Positions 47,444-47,446 of a stretch of 47,446 nucleotides of DNA are shown piece after piece. The notes under the pieces were generated by a model. The model was not told where the DNA came from, did no database searches, and saw nothing but the letters and a program-made list of their open reading frames with translations. Location of the stretch: contig JAILEQ010000180.1 of NCBI GenBank assembly GCA_024687305.1, positions 1 to 47,446 on the forward strand, read 5' to 3'. Made by a program: the position numbers and the translations under genes. The DNA is from Lachnospiraceae bacterium (GTDB lineage: Bacteria; Bacillota; Clostridia; Lachnospirales; Lachnospiraceae). How positions within the stretch are numbered: position 1 is the stretch's first letter; every line of letters starts with the position of its first letter.

Positions 47444-47446
47444 ATC

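Overview
The window reads as a chromosomal segment of a Gram-positive, low-to-mid GC anaerobe of the Clostridia, most likely family Lachnospiraceae (Butyrivibrio/Pseudobutyrivibrio-like). Supporting signs are the gene order rho, rpmE (four-cysteine L31), DUF1385, prmC, prfA; a DUF4364 gene beside rho; a CarD-family regulator; a BceRSAB-type module; AGA-rich arginine codon use; and strong AGGAGG-like ribosome binding sites. This is inferred from gene content, without any database search. No rRNA, tRNA, CRISPR array, insertion sequence or phage gene was seen. No gene-free stretch exceeds 300 bases; the longest (27341-27602 and 34353-34612, about 260 bases each) hold a long inverted repeat and a divergent arg control region.

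Layout. 1-1392: tail of an unrecognised gene translationally overlapped by a GT4 glycosyltransferase. 1420-8428: informational core with DUF4364 (minus strand), rho with a repeat-bearing disordered linker, rpmE and its terminator, DUF1385-prmC-prfA (overlapping genes), and a membrane-anchored FKBP/trigger-factor-like foldase with its own promoter and terminator. 8558-14506: AraC regulator overlapping a LacZ-type GH2 beta-galactosidase, then dTDP-rhamnose synthase rfbD and a membrane-anchored SGNH esterase. 14738-19249: CarD regulator, convergent cysS, and divergent from cysS a 16S rRNA methyltransferase (RsmJ family) that looks leaderless, followed by a second GH2 enzyme. 19251-25018: a GT2 glycosyltransferase and a complete BceR-BceS-BceA-BceB antimicrobial-peptide sensing and detoxification module with a perfect BceR-type operator before bceA. 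25037-27340: a TPR-DUF4037-DUF4125 fusion whose 3' end changes arginine codon usage abruptly.

27341-28213: a 143-base inverted repeat acting as terminator for a minus-strand pair (an 80-residue unknown protein and ridA). 28392-32699: a signalling operon made of a receiver-SARP response regulator and two LytS-like sensor kinases. The first kinase has Asp-Ser-type residues where the phospho-accepting His should be; the second is canonical. 32700-32996: a small DUF1294 membrane protein that abuts the kinase gene tail to tail. 33141-38433: arginine biosynthesis, argG on the minus strand and GNAT-argJ-argB-argD on the plus strand, divided by a control region with two copies of the palindrome TTATGCATAA, one inside the promoter spacer. 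38461-42964: a membrane-anchored orphan solute-binding protein, an MBOAT O-acyltransferase and an SGNH/AlgJ-like partner, probably an exopolysaccharide or cell-wall O-acetylation cassette. 43032-47396: deoD and a heterodimeric ABC exporter pair; a promoter for the next gene lies at the right edge.

The strongest candidates for something undescribed are the paired-kinase/SARP system with a histidine-less kinase, the TPR-DUF4037-DUF4125 fusion with its codon-usage break, and the orphan binding protein linked to an acyl-transfer pair.
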